A DNA stretch of 40,785 nucleotides from Chromobacterium sphagni (GTDB lineage: Bacteria > Pseudomonadota > Gammaproteobacteria > Burkholderiales > Chromobacteriaceae): the NCBI RefSeq assembly GCF_001855555.1, contig NZ_MKCT01000056.1:1-40785 (forward strand). The letters are read 5' to 3'. Every line of letters starts with the position of its first letter. Position 1 is the first letter of the stretch. Of the stretch, positions 8,483 through 17,035 are shown piece by piece. A model generated the notes under the pieces. It had not been told where the DNA came from and did no database searches. It saw nothing but the letters and a program-made list of their open reading frames with translations. The translations under genes were made by a program, and so were the position numbers.

Positions 8483-8511
8483 ATTATGAAAATTTCTTCA
8501 CATGAAAGCAA
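8483..8511 (-). promoter_or_regulatory. putative deo promoter with operator-like dyads
   Basis: On the minus strand -35 TTGCTT (8511-8506), 17 bp, then -10 CATAAT (8488-8483). The spacer holds three alternating half-sites, TTCA-TG-TGAA-(6)-TTCA, which form two overlapping dyads. One is TTCATGTGAA. The other is TGAAGAAATTTTCA. A repressor bound there would occlude the promoter. The nucleoside regulator in question is not in the window. Confidence 0.5.
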
Positions 8512-8636
8512 ATCGCAAACAAGCGGGACTTGCTTAAACGCAAACCACCCGGCATCGCCATCACGGCCCCGGAAAAGCCAAACCGGCCGAAACGCCCGAC
8601 AGATGGGCATCGCAGCCGGCTTGGCGGCACAGAACG

Positions 8637-10841
8637 TCAAACCCGGCGCGCTTCCTGCACGCCGGACAGTTCCATCAGCCGCGACAGCACCCGGCTGATG
8701 TCCTGTACATTGCGCACCTCAACCGTCAGGCGCAGCTTGCTTCGCAAATCGCGCGACAAGGTGTTCACGCCTATCAGATTGAGCTTTTCGCGCGACAGGG
8801 TGTCGGACAAGTCGCGCAGCAGGCCCGGCCGGTCCTGCGAGATCACTTCGATGTCTATCGGGAACACACTGTTCTTCAGCTTGCCCCACTCCGCCGCGAT
8901 CAAGCGCTCCGGCACTTCCTGCGACAGCTTCTTCAGCGTGATGCAGCTGCTGCGGTGGATGGAGATGCCGCGCCCCTTGGTGACGAAACCCATCACCTGG
9001 TCCGGCGGCGCCGGCTTGCAGCACTTGGCCAGCACCGTCATCAGATTGTCCACCCCCTCGATCAGCACGCCGCCCGTATCCGGCCCACCCTTGCTGGCCT
9101 TGACCAGGCTTTCCGGCAGCACCTCCACCGAGGGCGGCGGCGCGAAGCTGCTGATGGCGTTGGCCACCGCGCGGGTAGTCAGCTCGCCGTGGCCCAGCGC
9201 GCCGTACACCTCCTCCAACTTGTCGTAGCCCAGCTTTTCCGCCAGCTGCTGCAGGCTGGGCTGGATGTGCGGCCGGCGCGAAAGCTCGCGCTCGAACAGC
9301 GCCTTGCCGGTTTCGCGCACGGTGTCGGCGTTCTGCAGGCGGATGTACTGGCGGATGCGTGAGATGGCGCGATGGCTCTTCACCCAGCCGTCGTGCAGCC
9401 AGTTCACCGACGGCCCGCCTTCTTTCGCCGTCAGGATTTCCACCCGCTGGCCGTTTTGCAGCGGCGTCGACAAGGGCACGATCTGGCCCTCAACCTTGGC
9501 GCCGCGGCAGCGGTTGCCTAGGCCGGAATGGATGGCGTAGGCGAAGTCGATCGGCGTGGCGCCTTGCGGCAGCGCCAGTACCCGGCCCTGCGGCGTCAGC
9601 ACGTAGATGGTGTCGGCGAACAGCTCGGTCTTGAACGCCTCGGCCAGTCCTTCGCGGTCGGACATCTCCTCGCGCCAGTCCAACAGCTGGCGCAGCCAGG
9701 AGATCTTTTCCTCGTAGGCGGCGTCGCCCTTGCCGCCTTCCTTGTAGCGCCAGTGCGCGGCCACGCCGAACTCGGCGTGCTCGTGCATCTCGAAGGTGCG
9801 GATCTGCACTTCCAGCGCCTTCTCTTCCGGGCCGATCACCGCGGTATGCAGGCTGCGGTAGTTGTTAGCCTTGGGATGGGAGATGTAGTCGTCGAACTCG
9901 CCGCGTATCGGCTGCCACATGCCGTGGATGATGCCCAGCGCGGTGTAGCAATCCGGCAGCTTGTCCACCAGGATGCGCACCGCGCGGATGTCGTAAAGCT
10001 CGGTGAAATCGAGCTTTTTCTTCTTCATCTTCTTCCAAATGGAATAGATGTGTTTGGGCCGGCCGGCCACCTCGGCCTTGACGCCGGCCTTCTTCAACTC
10101 TTCGCGCAGGATGTCCAGCACCCGCTCGATGTAGTCGATGCGCTCCAGCCGCCGCTCGTCCAGCAACTTGGCTATCTTCTTGTAGGTGTCCGGCTCGGTG
10201 TGTCTGAGACCCAGGTCCTCCAGCTCCCACTTGATCTGCCATACTCCCAGCCGGTTGGCCAGCGGCGCGAACAGCTCCAGCGTCTCGGTGCCGATGCGGC
10301 GGCGCAGCGCCTCGTCCGGCACCTGGGCCAGGTAGTGCATGGTCTGGGTGCGCCAGGCCAGCTTGATCAGCACCACCCGGATGTCGGCCACCATCGCCAG
10401 CAGCATCTTGCGCATGGTCTCGGCCTGGCGCGCGCAGTCTTCCGGCGTGGCCATCTTGTCGATGCGCGCCAGCTCGGTGATGCGGCGCACACCGCCGACG
10501 CCATCCACCAGCATCGCCACCGTGGGATTGAAGGCGTCGCTCAGCCACTGCTGCCAGTCCGGTTTGAGGTCCGGCACGGCGAACATCAAGGTGGCCACGA
10601 TGGCGTCGGGCAGCAGATTGAGGTCGGCGACGACCGCCGCGGCGGCCACCGCGTGGGTGAACAAATCCTCGCCGGTGGCGGGGACGGTCTTGCCCGCGTA
10701 CAGCTCCCGCGCGGCGTCGAAGGCGCGCGCCAGCAGCGCGCCATCCTCGGCGGGGAAGGCGGCGGACATATGTTCCAGCCAACGCGCCGGATCGGCGGCG
10801 TCGGCCAGAGTATCGGCAACGGTGCGGACTACGGAAACCAT
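8637..10841 (-). CDS. relA: GTP pyrophosphokinase RelA (ribosome-associated ppGpp synthetase)
   Basis: This 734-residue RelA/SpoT homologue makes (p)ppGpp from ATP and GTP or GDP when uncharged tRNA reaches the ribosome. Domains in order: a degenerate HD hydrolase domain (about 40-190), in which the HD...ED metal motif is missing (FTHAVAAAAVVADL and LMFAVPD stand in its place); a synthetase domain with AGRPKHIYSIWKKM and YDIRAVR; then TGS (VLTPQGRVLALPQGATPIDF) and a C-terminal ACT domain (IDIEVISQDRPGLLRDLSD). The acidic EFDD in RGEFDDYI is the ExDD signature of monofunctional RelA, as against RxKD in SpoT/Rel. It is therefore a synthetase only. A separate SpoT should be elsewhere in the genome. 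Confidence 0.95.
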   Translation of the reverse strand: MVSVVRTVADTLADAADPARWLEHMSAAFPAEDGALLARAFDAARELYAGKTVPATGEDLFTHAVAAAAVVADLNLLPDAIVATLMFAVPDLKPDWQQWLSDAFNPTVAMLVDGVGGVRRITELARIDKMATPEDCARQAETMRKMLLAMVADIRVVLIKLAWRTQTMHYLAQVPDEALRRRIGTETLELFAPLANRLGVWQIKWELEDLGLRHTEPDTYKKIAKLLDERRLERIDYIERVLDILREELKKAGVKAEVAGRPKHIYSIWKKMKKKKLDFTELYDIRAVRILVDKLPDCYTALGIIHGMWQPIRGEFDDYISHPKANNYRSLHTAVIGPEEKALEVQIRTFEMHEHAEFGVAAHWRYKEGGKGDAAYEEKISWLRQLLDWREEMSDREGLAEAFKTELFADTIYVLTPQGRVLALPQGATPIDFAYAIHSGLGNRCRGAKVEGQIVPLSTPLQNGQRVEILTAKEGGPSVNWLHDGWVKSHRAISRIRQYIRLQNADTVRETGKALFERELSRRPHIQPSLQQLAEKLGYDKLEEVYGALGHGELTTRAVANAISSFAPPPSVEVLPESLVKASKGGPDTGGVLIEGVDNLMTVLAKCCKPAPPDQVMGFVTKGRGISIHRSSCITLKKLSQEVPERLIAAEWGKLKNSVFPIDIEVISQDRPGLLRDLSDTLSREKLNLIGVNTLSRDLRSKLRLTVEVRNVQDISRVLSRLMELSGVQEARRV

Positions 10842-10942
10842 ATCTGTCTATCTGGACGGACCTGCCGTCTTAACCATGGCTGGGCGGACGCATCCGTCCG
10901 GCCATCGGGTTTGCCACACGGGCAGGGTCTAGCCCGCCCTCG

Positions 10943-11992
10943 TCAATCGGCCGACGCTAGCCTCAGCAGCAAGCGCCTCACCGGCGCCGGCACGCCGGCA
11001 TCGACAGCCTGATCAATCTGCAGCCACTGGCCGTCCGGCTCGGAGGCTCCCGCGGCCCGCAACGCGTCCAGCCTTGCCGGCTGGGGCGTGATGATCAGGC
11101 GAAAATGGGTGAATACATGCTCCAGCTCCGGCCAGGCCGGCAGCAGATCGCCTGCGCCCCGGCGCTGCAGCCAGTCTTCCGCCGCGAAGGTGGTGTCGAA
11201 CTCCGGCAGCGACAGCAAACCGCCCCAGATCCCGGTGGGCGGCCTGCGCTGCAGCCACACCTTGTCGCCATGGCGCGCCAGCAGCATCACCGTCTGCCGC
11301 ACCGGCTGAATCTTTTTCGGCCGTGGCACAGGCAATTCGCCGGTGCGCCCCTCGCGCGCCGCCACGCAGCCGTCCGCCATCGGACAGACGCCGCAGACCG
11401 GCTTGCCGCGGCCGCACACGGTGGCGCCCAGGTCCATCAAGCCCTGCACATAGGGGCCAATGTCGCCGTCGCGCTCGGGCAGCAGGCCTTCGGCCAGCGT
11501 CCACATCCGCTTTTCCACCGCCTTGTCGCCGGGGAAGCCTTCCACGCCGAAGCAGCGCGCCAGCACCCGTTTGACATTGCCGTCCAGAATGGTTTCCCGG
11601 CGGCCGAAGGCAAAGGCGGAAATCGCAGCCGCAGTGGAGCGTCCGACGCCGGGCAGCCGCTCCAGCTGTTCGCGCTCGGGCGGGAAGCTGCCGCCGAACT
11701 CGGCCATCACCATCTGCGCCGCCTTGTGCAGATTGCGCGCCCTGCTGTAGTAGCCCAGGCCGCTCCATTGCGCCAGCACGTCGTCCACCGGCGCGGCGGC
11801 CAGGCTCGCCACATCGGGAAAGCGGGCCAGGAAGCGCGGGTAGTAATCCAGCACGCTCTTCACCTGAGTCTGCTGCAGCATGATCTCGGACAGCCATACC
11901 CGGTAAGGGTCGCTGACCTGCCAGGGCAAGTCATGGCGGCCGTGCAGCCGCTGCCAGTCCACCAGGCGGGTGGCAAAATTGCTGTGCAGCAT
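10943..11992 (-). CDS. mutY: adenine DNA glycosylase MutY
   Basis: This 349-residue base-excision enzyme removes adenine mispaired with 8-oxoguanine. The N-terminal part shows LPWQVSDPYRVWLSEIMLQQTQV with the catalytic Glu, the helix-hairpin-helix LPGVGRSTAAAI, and the catalytic Asp in ILDGNVKRVLAR. The [4Fe-4S] loop is visible as four cysteines in CGRGKPVCGVCPMADGC with the expected spacing. A C-terminal Nudix-like domain (about 225-349, PTGIWGGLLSLPEF) recognises 8-oxoG. It is divergent from the rRNA methyltransferase gene at 12119. Confidence 0.96.
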   Translation of the reverse strand: MLHSNFATRLVDWQRLHGRHDLPWQVSDPYRVWLSEIMLQQTQVKSVLDYYPRFLARFPDVASLAAAPVDDVLAQWSGLGYYSRARNLHKAAQMVMAEFGGSFPPEREQLERLPGVGRSTAAAISAFAFGRRETILDGNVKRVLARCFGVEGFPGDKAVEKRMWTLAEGLLPERDGDIGPYVQGLMDLGATVCGRGKPVCGVCPMADGCVAAREGRTGELPVPRPKKIQPVRQTVMLLARHGDKVWLQRRPPTGIWGGLLSLPEFDTTFAAEDWLQRRGAGDLLPAWPELEHVFTHFRLIITPQPARLDALRAAGASEPDGQWLQIDQAVDAGVPAPVRRLLLRLASAD

Positions 11993-12118
11993 TGCAATCC
12001 ATTATCCAATCGAACCGATCATGTTAGCGGAAAGCCCGAGCATCACCAAGCAGGCGGCGGCTAAATACGTTAAAATTAAAGGATTACTTACAAGTTTGAT
12101 CATTTCGAGGTCGTTTCA

Positions 12119-14686
12119 ATGTCCAGTTTCCGTTCCCGCCAGCGCGCCAACCAGCGCCGCGATTTAACCAGCCGTGAACGCTCGGCCAACTCGCCGGCTG
12201 GCGGAAACCAGAACCCGCCCTCCGCCGGCGACAAGCCGCCGCGTTTCGAAAAACGCCACGACGCCAGCAATCCGCGCGCGCCCTACTCCGGCCAGCGGCC
12301 GGGACCGGGCAAGCCCGACTGGAAGCAGCAGCCGCGCCAGGGCGAGCGCAGTTTCGACAAGCGCGGCCCGGACCAACGGCCACCGCAAGAGGGCGGCTTC
12401 CAGGACAAGCGCTACGACCGCGACCGCGGTCCTTCCGGCCGCAAGCCGATGCCGGCGGATAACGGAGCCGAACGCGCGCCGGCCTTCCGCCGCGAAGACC
12501 CGTCGCAGGACAAGCGCTACAGCCGCGACCGCGGCCCATCCGGCCGCAAGCCGCTGCATACCGACGACGCGCCGCGACAGTTCAAGCCGCGCGCCGAAAG
12601 CGACAAGGCGCAGTGGCAGCGCCGCGACGACAACAGCCCGCGCCAATCTTTCGGCAAGCCCGAGGGCGAGCGCGACAGCCGTTTCCGCCGCGACGACAAG
12701 CCGCAATGGCAAAACCGCGACGACCGCGCGCCGCGCAACGACCGCCCCCAACGCGACGACAATGGTCCGCGCAAACCCTTCGGCAAGCCCGAAGGCGAGC
12801 GCGACAGCCGCTTCCGCCGCGACGACAAGCCGCAATGGCAAAACCGCGACGACAATGGTCCGCGCAAACCCTTCGGCAAGCCCGAAGGCGAGCGCGACAA
12901 CCGCTTCCGCCGCGACGACAAGCCGCAATGGCAGCCGCGCGAGGACCGTCAGCTCGACGCCCGCGCCGAGCGCGCCCCGCGCGACGAAAACGCCCCGCGC
13001 AAGCTGTTCGGCAAGGCCGAGGGCAGCAGCGACACCCGCCCGCCGCGCGAAGACAAGCCGCAATGGCAGCCGCGCGAAGACCGCCATGAGCGCGCGCCGC
13101 GCAATGAAAACGTCCCGCGCCAGTCCTACGCCGACCGCGACAACCGTTTCCGCCGCGACGACAAACCGCAATGGCAGCCGCGCGAGGACCGTCAGCACGA
13201 CGCCCGCGCCGAGCGCGCGCCGCGCGACGAGAACGCGCCGCGCAAGCCGCTGTTCAGCAAACCATCCGCCGAACGCGACAGTGTCGAGCGCGACAACCGC
13301 TTCCGCCGCGAGGACCATCACGACGAGCGCCCGCGCCAGCACCCGTCGCAAGGCCTGCAACCGTTCGGCGACAGCCACCGCGTAGACAGTCCGGAGCGCC
13401 GTCAGCAGTTTGACCAGCGCCGCCACGACAAGCCGCAATGGCAGACCACCGGCAACAAGCCGGAAATCACCGTCACCGGCCGGCTGGACAGCAAGCTGGC
13501 GCTGTTCGCGCCCTGCCCGCGCGGCCTGGAGCAGCTGCTGGCCGACGAACTGCTGGCGCTGGGCGCAGGCGACATCGCGCCGGCCGACGGCGGCGTGGCC
13601 TTCGGCGGCGACGCGCGCCTGATGATGGCGGTCAACCTGCACTCGCGCACCGCCAGCCGCGTGCTGCTGCGCCTGGCGCACGGCCCCTATCACGCCGAGC
13701 AAGACATCTACCGCCTGGCGCTGAGCGTGGACTGGCCGCGCTGGTTCGACGTATCGCGCACCATCAAGCTGAAGGCCGACGGCATTGCTGCCCAGGTCAA
13801 GAGCCTGGATTACATCGCGCTGACGGTTAAGGACGCGATCTGCGACCGCTTCCGCCAGGCGCAGCTGGGCCGCCCCAATGTCGACACCCGCGCACCGGAC
13901 GTGCGCGTCAACGTGTTCCTCACCGCCGACACCGCCACCGTTTACCTCGACACCAGCGGCGAGCCGCTGTTCAAGCGCGGCTGGCGCGAAGAGGCCGGCG
14001 AAGCGCCGCTGCGCGAAAACCTGGCCGCCGGCATCCTGATGCTGGCCGGATACGACGGCGACAAACCGCTGATCGACCCGATGTGCGGCAGCGGCACCTT
14101 CCTGGTGGAGGCTGCCGACATCGCGCTCAACCGCGCGCCGGGCCGCAACCGCCGCTTCGGCTTCGAAGCGCTGGCCAGTTTCGACCAGGTGGGCTGGGAG
14201 TCGCTGCAACTGGCCGCCCGCCAGGCGGAAAAAGCGCCGGCCGCGCTGGACATCCGCGGCTCCGACCGCGACAAGAAGATGATCGCCATCGCCCGCGCCA
14301 ACCTGGAGCGCGCCGGCCTGTCCGGCCTGGTGGAAGCCAAACCCGACGACATCCTGGACGTGCGTCCGGGCGCAGAGGCCGGCCTGATCGTCAGCAACCC
14401 GCCCTACGGCGTGCGCCTGGACGAACTGGACCAGCTGGCCGAGTGGTATCCGCTGCTGGGCGATTGGCTGAAGGCTCATTTCGCCGGCTGGACCGCCTGC
14501 CTATTCAGCGGCGACCTGCGCCTTGGCAAGCTGATCCATCTGTCGCCCAAGCGCCGTACCCCGCTGTACAACGGCTCGCTGGCCTGCCGCCTGTTCGTGA
14601 TCAATATGGTGGAAGGCAGCGCCCGCAAGCAGAAGAACGACGACGCAGAAGCGGCCGGCGCCGAATTGCCCGGCGAAGAGCTGTAA
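12119..14686 (+). CDS. rlmL: RlmL-type 23S rRNA guanine-N2 methyltransferase with a repeat-rich N-terminal extension
   Basis: The C-terminal ~395 residues (about 460-855) are a standard RlmL: LFAPCPRGLEQLLADEL, a THUMP RNA-binding domain, then a SAM domain with DPMCGSGTF (near residue 653) and the catalytic SNPPYG (near 759). E. coli RlmL/K uses this module to methylate G2445 of 23S rRNA; the RlmK half is absent here. The first ~450 residues have no fold I recognise. They are almost free of hydrophobic residues, rich in Arg, Asp, Lys, Pro and Gln, and carry repeats centred on RRDDKPQWQ, so they are probably disordered and RNA-binding. The ATG at 12119 begins a frame with no stop, and many later in-frame methionines are absent, so the extension appears to be translated. 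The gene ends in a clear terminator. Confidence 0.88.
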   Translation: MSSFRSRQRANQRRDLTSRERSANSPAGGNQNPPSAGDKPPRFEKRHDASNPRAPYSGQRPGPGKPDWKQQPRQGERSFDKRGPDQRPPQEGGFQDKRYDRDRGPSGRKPMPADNGAERAPAFRREDPSQDKRYSRDRGPSGRKPLHTDDAPRQFKPRAESDKAQWQRRDDNSPRQSFGKPEGERDSRFRRDDKPQWQNRDDRAPRNDRPQRDDNGPRKPFGKPEGERDSRFRRDDKPQWQNRDDNGPRKPFGKPEGERDNRFRRDDKPQWQPREDRQLDARAERAPRDENAPRKLFGKAEGSSDTRPPREDKPQWQPREDRHERAPRNENVPRQSYADRDNRFRRDDKPQWQPREDRQHDARAERAPRDENAPRKPLFSKPSAERDSVERDNRFRREDHHDERPRQHPSQGLQPFGDSHRVDSPERRQQFDQRRHDKPQWQTTGNKPEITVTGRLDSKLALFAPCPRGLEQLLADELLALGAGDIAPADGGVAFGGDARLMMAVNLHSRTASRVLLRLAHGPYHAEQDIYRLALSVDWPRWFDVSRTIKLKADGIAAQVKSLDYIALTVKDAICDRFRQAQLGRPNVDTRAPDVRVNVFLTADTATVYLDTSGEPLFKRGWREEAGEAPLRENLAAGILMLAGYDGDKPLIDPMCGSGTFLVEAADIALNRAPGRNRRFGFEALASFDQVGWESLQLAARQAEKAPAALDIRGSDRDKKMIAIARANLERAGLSGLVEAKPDDILDVRPGAEAGLIVSNPPYGVRLDELDQLAEWYPLLGDWLKAHFAGWTACLFSGDLRLGKLIHLSPKRRTPLYNGSLACRLFVINMVEGSARKQKNDDAEAAGAELPGEEL
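12623..12937 (+). repeat. 93-bp tandem repeats inside rlmL
   Basis: Three 93-bp units (31 codons each) lie at 12623-12715, 12752-12844 and 12845-12937. The last two are directly tandem and almost identical, with one Ser-to-Asn change (GERDS/GERDN). A 36-bp insert separates the first from the second. Each unit encodes RDDN.PR..FGKPEGERD.RFRRDDKPQWQ-type sequence. Degenerate copies continue to about 13440 with the core KPQWQ.R at uneven spacing. In-frame tandem units suggest growth and loss by replication slippage. Confidence 0.85.
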
Positions 14687-14705
14687 GCGCCGCCCGCCTA
14701 GGCCC

Positions 14706-14741
14706 ATGCCGCTCCGCCCTCAGGGCCGGGCGGCATTTTTC
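14706..14741 (+). terminator. intrinsic terminator after rlmL
   Basis: Stem ATGCCGC/GCGGCAT (14706-14712 with 14730-14736) with an internally structured loop is followed by TTTTTC. It lies about 20 bases past the rlmL stop. Confidence 0.75.
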
Positions 14742-14859
14742 TTGGCCGCCGCTGGTTAAAGAAACCATAAAAACAGCTAATTTTCAGTCGCATCCGCGCT
14801 CGCGGCCACTCCAGCGGCATGAGATAATCACGGCCGAAACCACCTTCAAGCGCGCCGCC

Positions 14860-15462
14860 ATGCAAACCTCTTTTCTATCCGCCACCATCCTGCTGATCCT
14901 GATCACCGATCCGCTGGGCAATATCCCGCTGTTCATCTCCGCGCTAAAGCAGGTGAAGCCCGAACGCCGCAAGCGGGTGGTCTATCGCGAATGCCTGATC
15001 GCCTTCCTGGTGCTGACCATCTTCATGCTGTTCGGGCGTAATTTCCTGGAATTGATGCACCTGACCGACGAATCGATGCGCATCGCTGGCGGCGTGATCC
15101 TGTTCCTGATCGCCATCAAGATGATCTTCCCCGGCGAAGGCAGCGTGTTCGGCGGCGACAAACTGCACGGCGAACCCTTCATCGTGCCCATCGCCATTCC
15201 GCTGATCGCCGGACCGTCGGCGATGGCCACCGTGCTGCTGCTGTCCACCCGCGAGCCGGGCCGCATGCTGGAGTGGATGGGCGCGCTGACCATCTGCATG
15301 CTGGTCACCACCGTCACCTTCCTGTTTTCCAGCCGGCTGCAAAAACTGCTGGGCGAACAGGCGATCACCGCGCTGGAGCGGCTGATGGGCCTGGTGCTGA
15401 CCGCCATCTCGGTGGAGATGCTGCTCAGCGGCTTCGCCTCCTATCTGAAGCAGCTGCACTGA
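14860..15462 (+). CDS. MarC-family integral membrane protein
   Basis: This 200-residue protein has about six hydrophobic segments and the MarC/YchE/YhgN pattern: ITDPLGNIPLFIS near the N-terminus, GGVILFLIAIKMIF, and PIAIPLIAGPSAMATVLLLS in the middle. MarC proteins are inner-membrane proteins without an established substrate; the early link to multiple antibiotic resistance in E. coli was not upheld. The frame is open far upstream through rlmL, but only the ATG at 14860 gives the normal family length and N-terminus. It lies downstream of the rlmL terminator, so it has its own promoter. Confidence 0.85.
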   Translation: MQTSFLSATILLILITDPLGNIPLFISALKQVKPERRKRVVYRECLIAFLVLTIFMLFGRNFLELMHLTDESMRIAGGVILFLIAIKMIFPGEGSVFGGDKLHGEPFIVPIAIPLIAGPSAMATVLLLSTREPGRMLEWMGALTICMLVTTVTFLFSSRLQKLLGEQAITALERLMGLVLTAISVEMLLSGFASYLKQLH

Positions 15463-15492
15463 GCCTATTCATAGCGGATACGCCGTCAGGGT

Positions 15493-15509
15493 TATCCCGG
15501 ATAGGGATA
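15493..15509. promoter_or_regulatory. inverted repeat upstream of dctA
   Basis: A perfect dyad TATCCC-GGATA-GGGATA lies about 100 bp before the dctA start, between marC and dctA. It is a possible operator for dicarboxylate-responsive control, though no regulator gene is adjacent. Confidence 0.3.
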
Positions 15510-15606
15510 TCGACAATGCTCCCGGCTTGAGTCAGTTGTTAGCATCGGATGCAAATGGGCCAACAAGAGTCCGCATTCCATGCCATCAACGCCAGTCGGG
15601 ACAACC

Positions 15607-16935
15607 ATGCAAACCAAGACTCCGTTCTATTCGCGCCTCTACGTGCAGGTGCTGATCGCCATCGCGCTGGGCGTGCTGCTGGGCAGCTTCATGCCTGATT
15701 TCGCCGCCAAGATGAAACCGCTGGGCGACGCCTTCATCAAGCTGATCAAGATGCTGATCGCCCCCATCATCTTCACCACCGTGGTGGTGGGCATCGCCAA
15801 AATGGGCGATATGAAGGAAGTCGGCCGCGTCGGCGTCAAATCGCTGCTGTATTTCGAAGCGGTGACCACGCTGGCTCTGGTGATCGGCCTGGTGGTGGTC
15901 AACCTGCTGCAGCCCGGCGCCGGTCTCAACATCGACCCGCACACGCTGCACGCCAAGGACATCGCCAAGTACACCGCCGGCGCCAAGGACATGAACACGG
16001 TGGACTTCCTGCTGCACATCATTCCGGACAGCGTGGTGGGCGCGTTCGCCAGCGGCGAGATCCTGCAAGTGCTGACTTTCTCGGTACTGCTGGGCCTGGC
16101 GCTGACCAAGATGGGCGACAACGGCAAGAACATCGTCCACATCCTGGACGAGTTCTCGCACGCGCTGTTCGGCGTGATCAATATGCTGATGAAGCTGGCG
16201 CCGATCGGCGCCTTCGGCGCGATGGCCTTCACCATAGGCAAGTACGGCATCGGCTCGCTGAAGCAGCTGGGCTTCCTGATGGCCTGCGTCTACCTGACCT
16301 GCTTCGCCTTCGTCTTCATCGTGCTCGGCGCCATCGCCCGCCTCTCCGGCTTCAGCCTGTGGCGCTTCCTGGTCTACATCAAGGAAGAAATCCTGCTGGT
16401 GCTGGGCACCTCGTCGTCGGAATCGGCGCTGCCCGGCATCATGAAGAAGCTGGAAAACCTGGGCTGCGCCAAGCCGGTGGTCGGCATGGTGGTGCCCACC
16501 GGCTACTCGTTCAATCTGGACGGCACCTCCATTTATCTGACCATGGCGGCGATCTTCATCGCCCAGGCCACCAATGTGAACCTAAGCCTGGGAGAAGAGC
16601 TGGCCATCATCGGCGTGCTGCTGCTGACCTCCAAAGGCGCGGCGGCGGTGACCGGCGGCGGCTTCATCACCCTGGCGGCCACGCTGGCGACGCTGGGCGG
16701 CAAGCTGCCGGTGGAAGGCCTGGCGCTGCTGATCGGCATAGACCGCTTCATGTCGGAAGCGCGCGCCATCACCAACCTGATCGGCAACGGCGTGGCCACC
16801 GTGGTGATCGCCAAGTGGGAAAAGGCGCTGGACGTGCCGCGGATGCAGCAAGTGCTGAACGGCGAGACGCCGCCGGCAAGCGCCGCAGCCTCGCCCCCGA
16901 TCCCGCTGCCCGAGCCGCTGCCGCAGACGCGCTGA
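15607..16935 (+). CDS. dctA: C4-dicarboxylate/proton symporter DctA
   Basis: This 442-residue inner-membrane carrier imports succinate, fumarate and malate under aerobic conditions. It belongs to the dicarboxylate/amino acid:cation symporter family. Landmarks are [30 protein letters not shown], the serine-rich re-entrant loop [31 protein letters not shown], and the substrate-binding [22 protein letters not shown]. The frame also offers an ATG nine codons upstream (15580). I prefer 15607 because [16 protein letters not shown] aligns with the E. coli N-terminus and CGGGA precedes it. A terminator follows directly. Confidence 0.95.
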   Translation: MQTKTPFYSRLYVQVLIAIALGVLLGSFMPDFAAKMKPLGDAFIKLIKMLIAPIIFTTVVVGIAKMGDMKEVGRVGVKSLLYFEAVTTLALVIGLVVVNLLQPGAGLNIDPHTLHAKDIAKYTAGAKDMNTVDFLLHIIPDSVVGAFASGEILQVLTFSVLLGLALTKMGDNGKNIVHILDEFSHALFGVINMLMKLAPIGAFGAMAFTIGKYGIGSLKQLGFLMACVYLTCFAFVFIVLGAIARLSGFSLWRFLVYIKEEILLVLGTSSSESALPGIMKKLENLGCAKPVVGMVVPTGYSFNLDGTSIYLTMAAIFIAQATNVNLSLGEELAIIGVLLLTSKGAAAVTGGGFITLAATLATLGGKLPVEGLALLIGIDRFMSEARAITNLIGNGVATVVIAKWEKALDVPRMQQVLNGETPPASAAASPPIPLPEPLPQTR

Positions 16936-16942
16936 AGCCACA

Positions 16943-16964
16943 CCCGCCGCCAGGCGGTTTTTTT
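16943..16964 (+). terminator. intrinsic terminator after dctA
   Basis: A short CCGCC/GGCGG stem with a 4-base loop followed by seven T residues lies a few bases past the dctA stop. Confidence 0.8.
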
Positions 16965-17035
16965 GTTGCATCTAGAAGCAATCGCTTGATTTTGCCTTGC
17001 TCTCGTCCACGATGAAAAATATGGAGGAGGCCTAT

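Noticed and set aside
12600-13440. a possible CRISPR array
   Set aside because: The repeats are in-frame coding repeats with conserved protein sequence and irregular spacing, not short repeats with unique equal-length spacers, and there are no cas genes.
12164-14479. a 771-residue open frame on the minus strand antisense to rlmL
   Set aside because: High GC content and biased codons on the plus strand create long antisense frames. It has low-complexity hydrophobic sequence, no start signal, and the plus-strand frame contains clear enzyme motifs.
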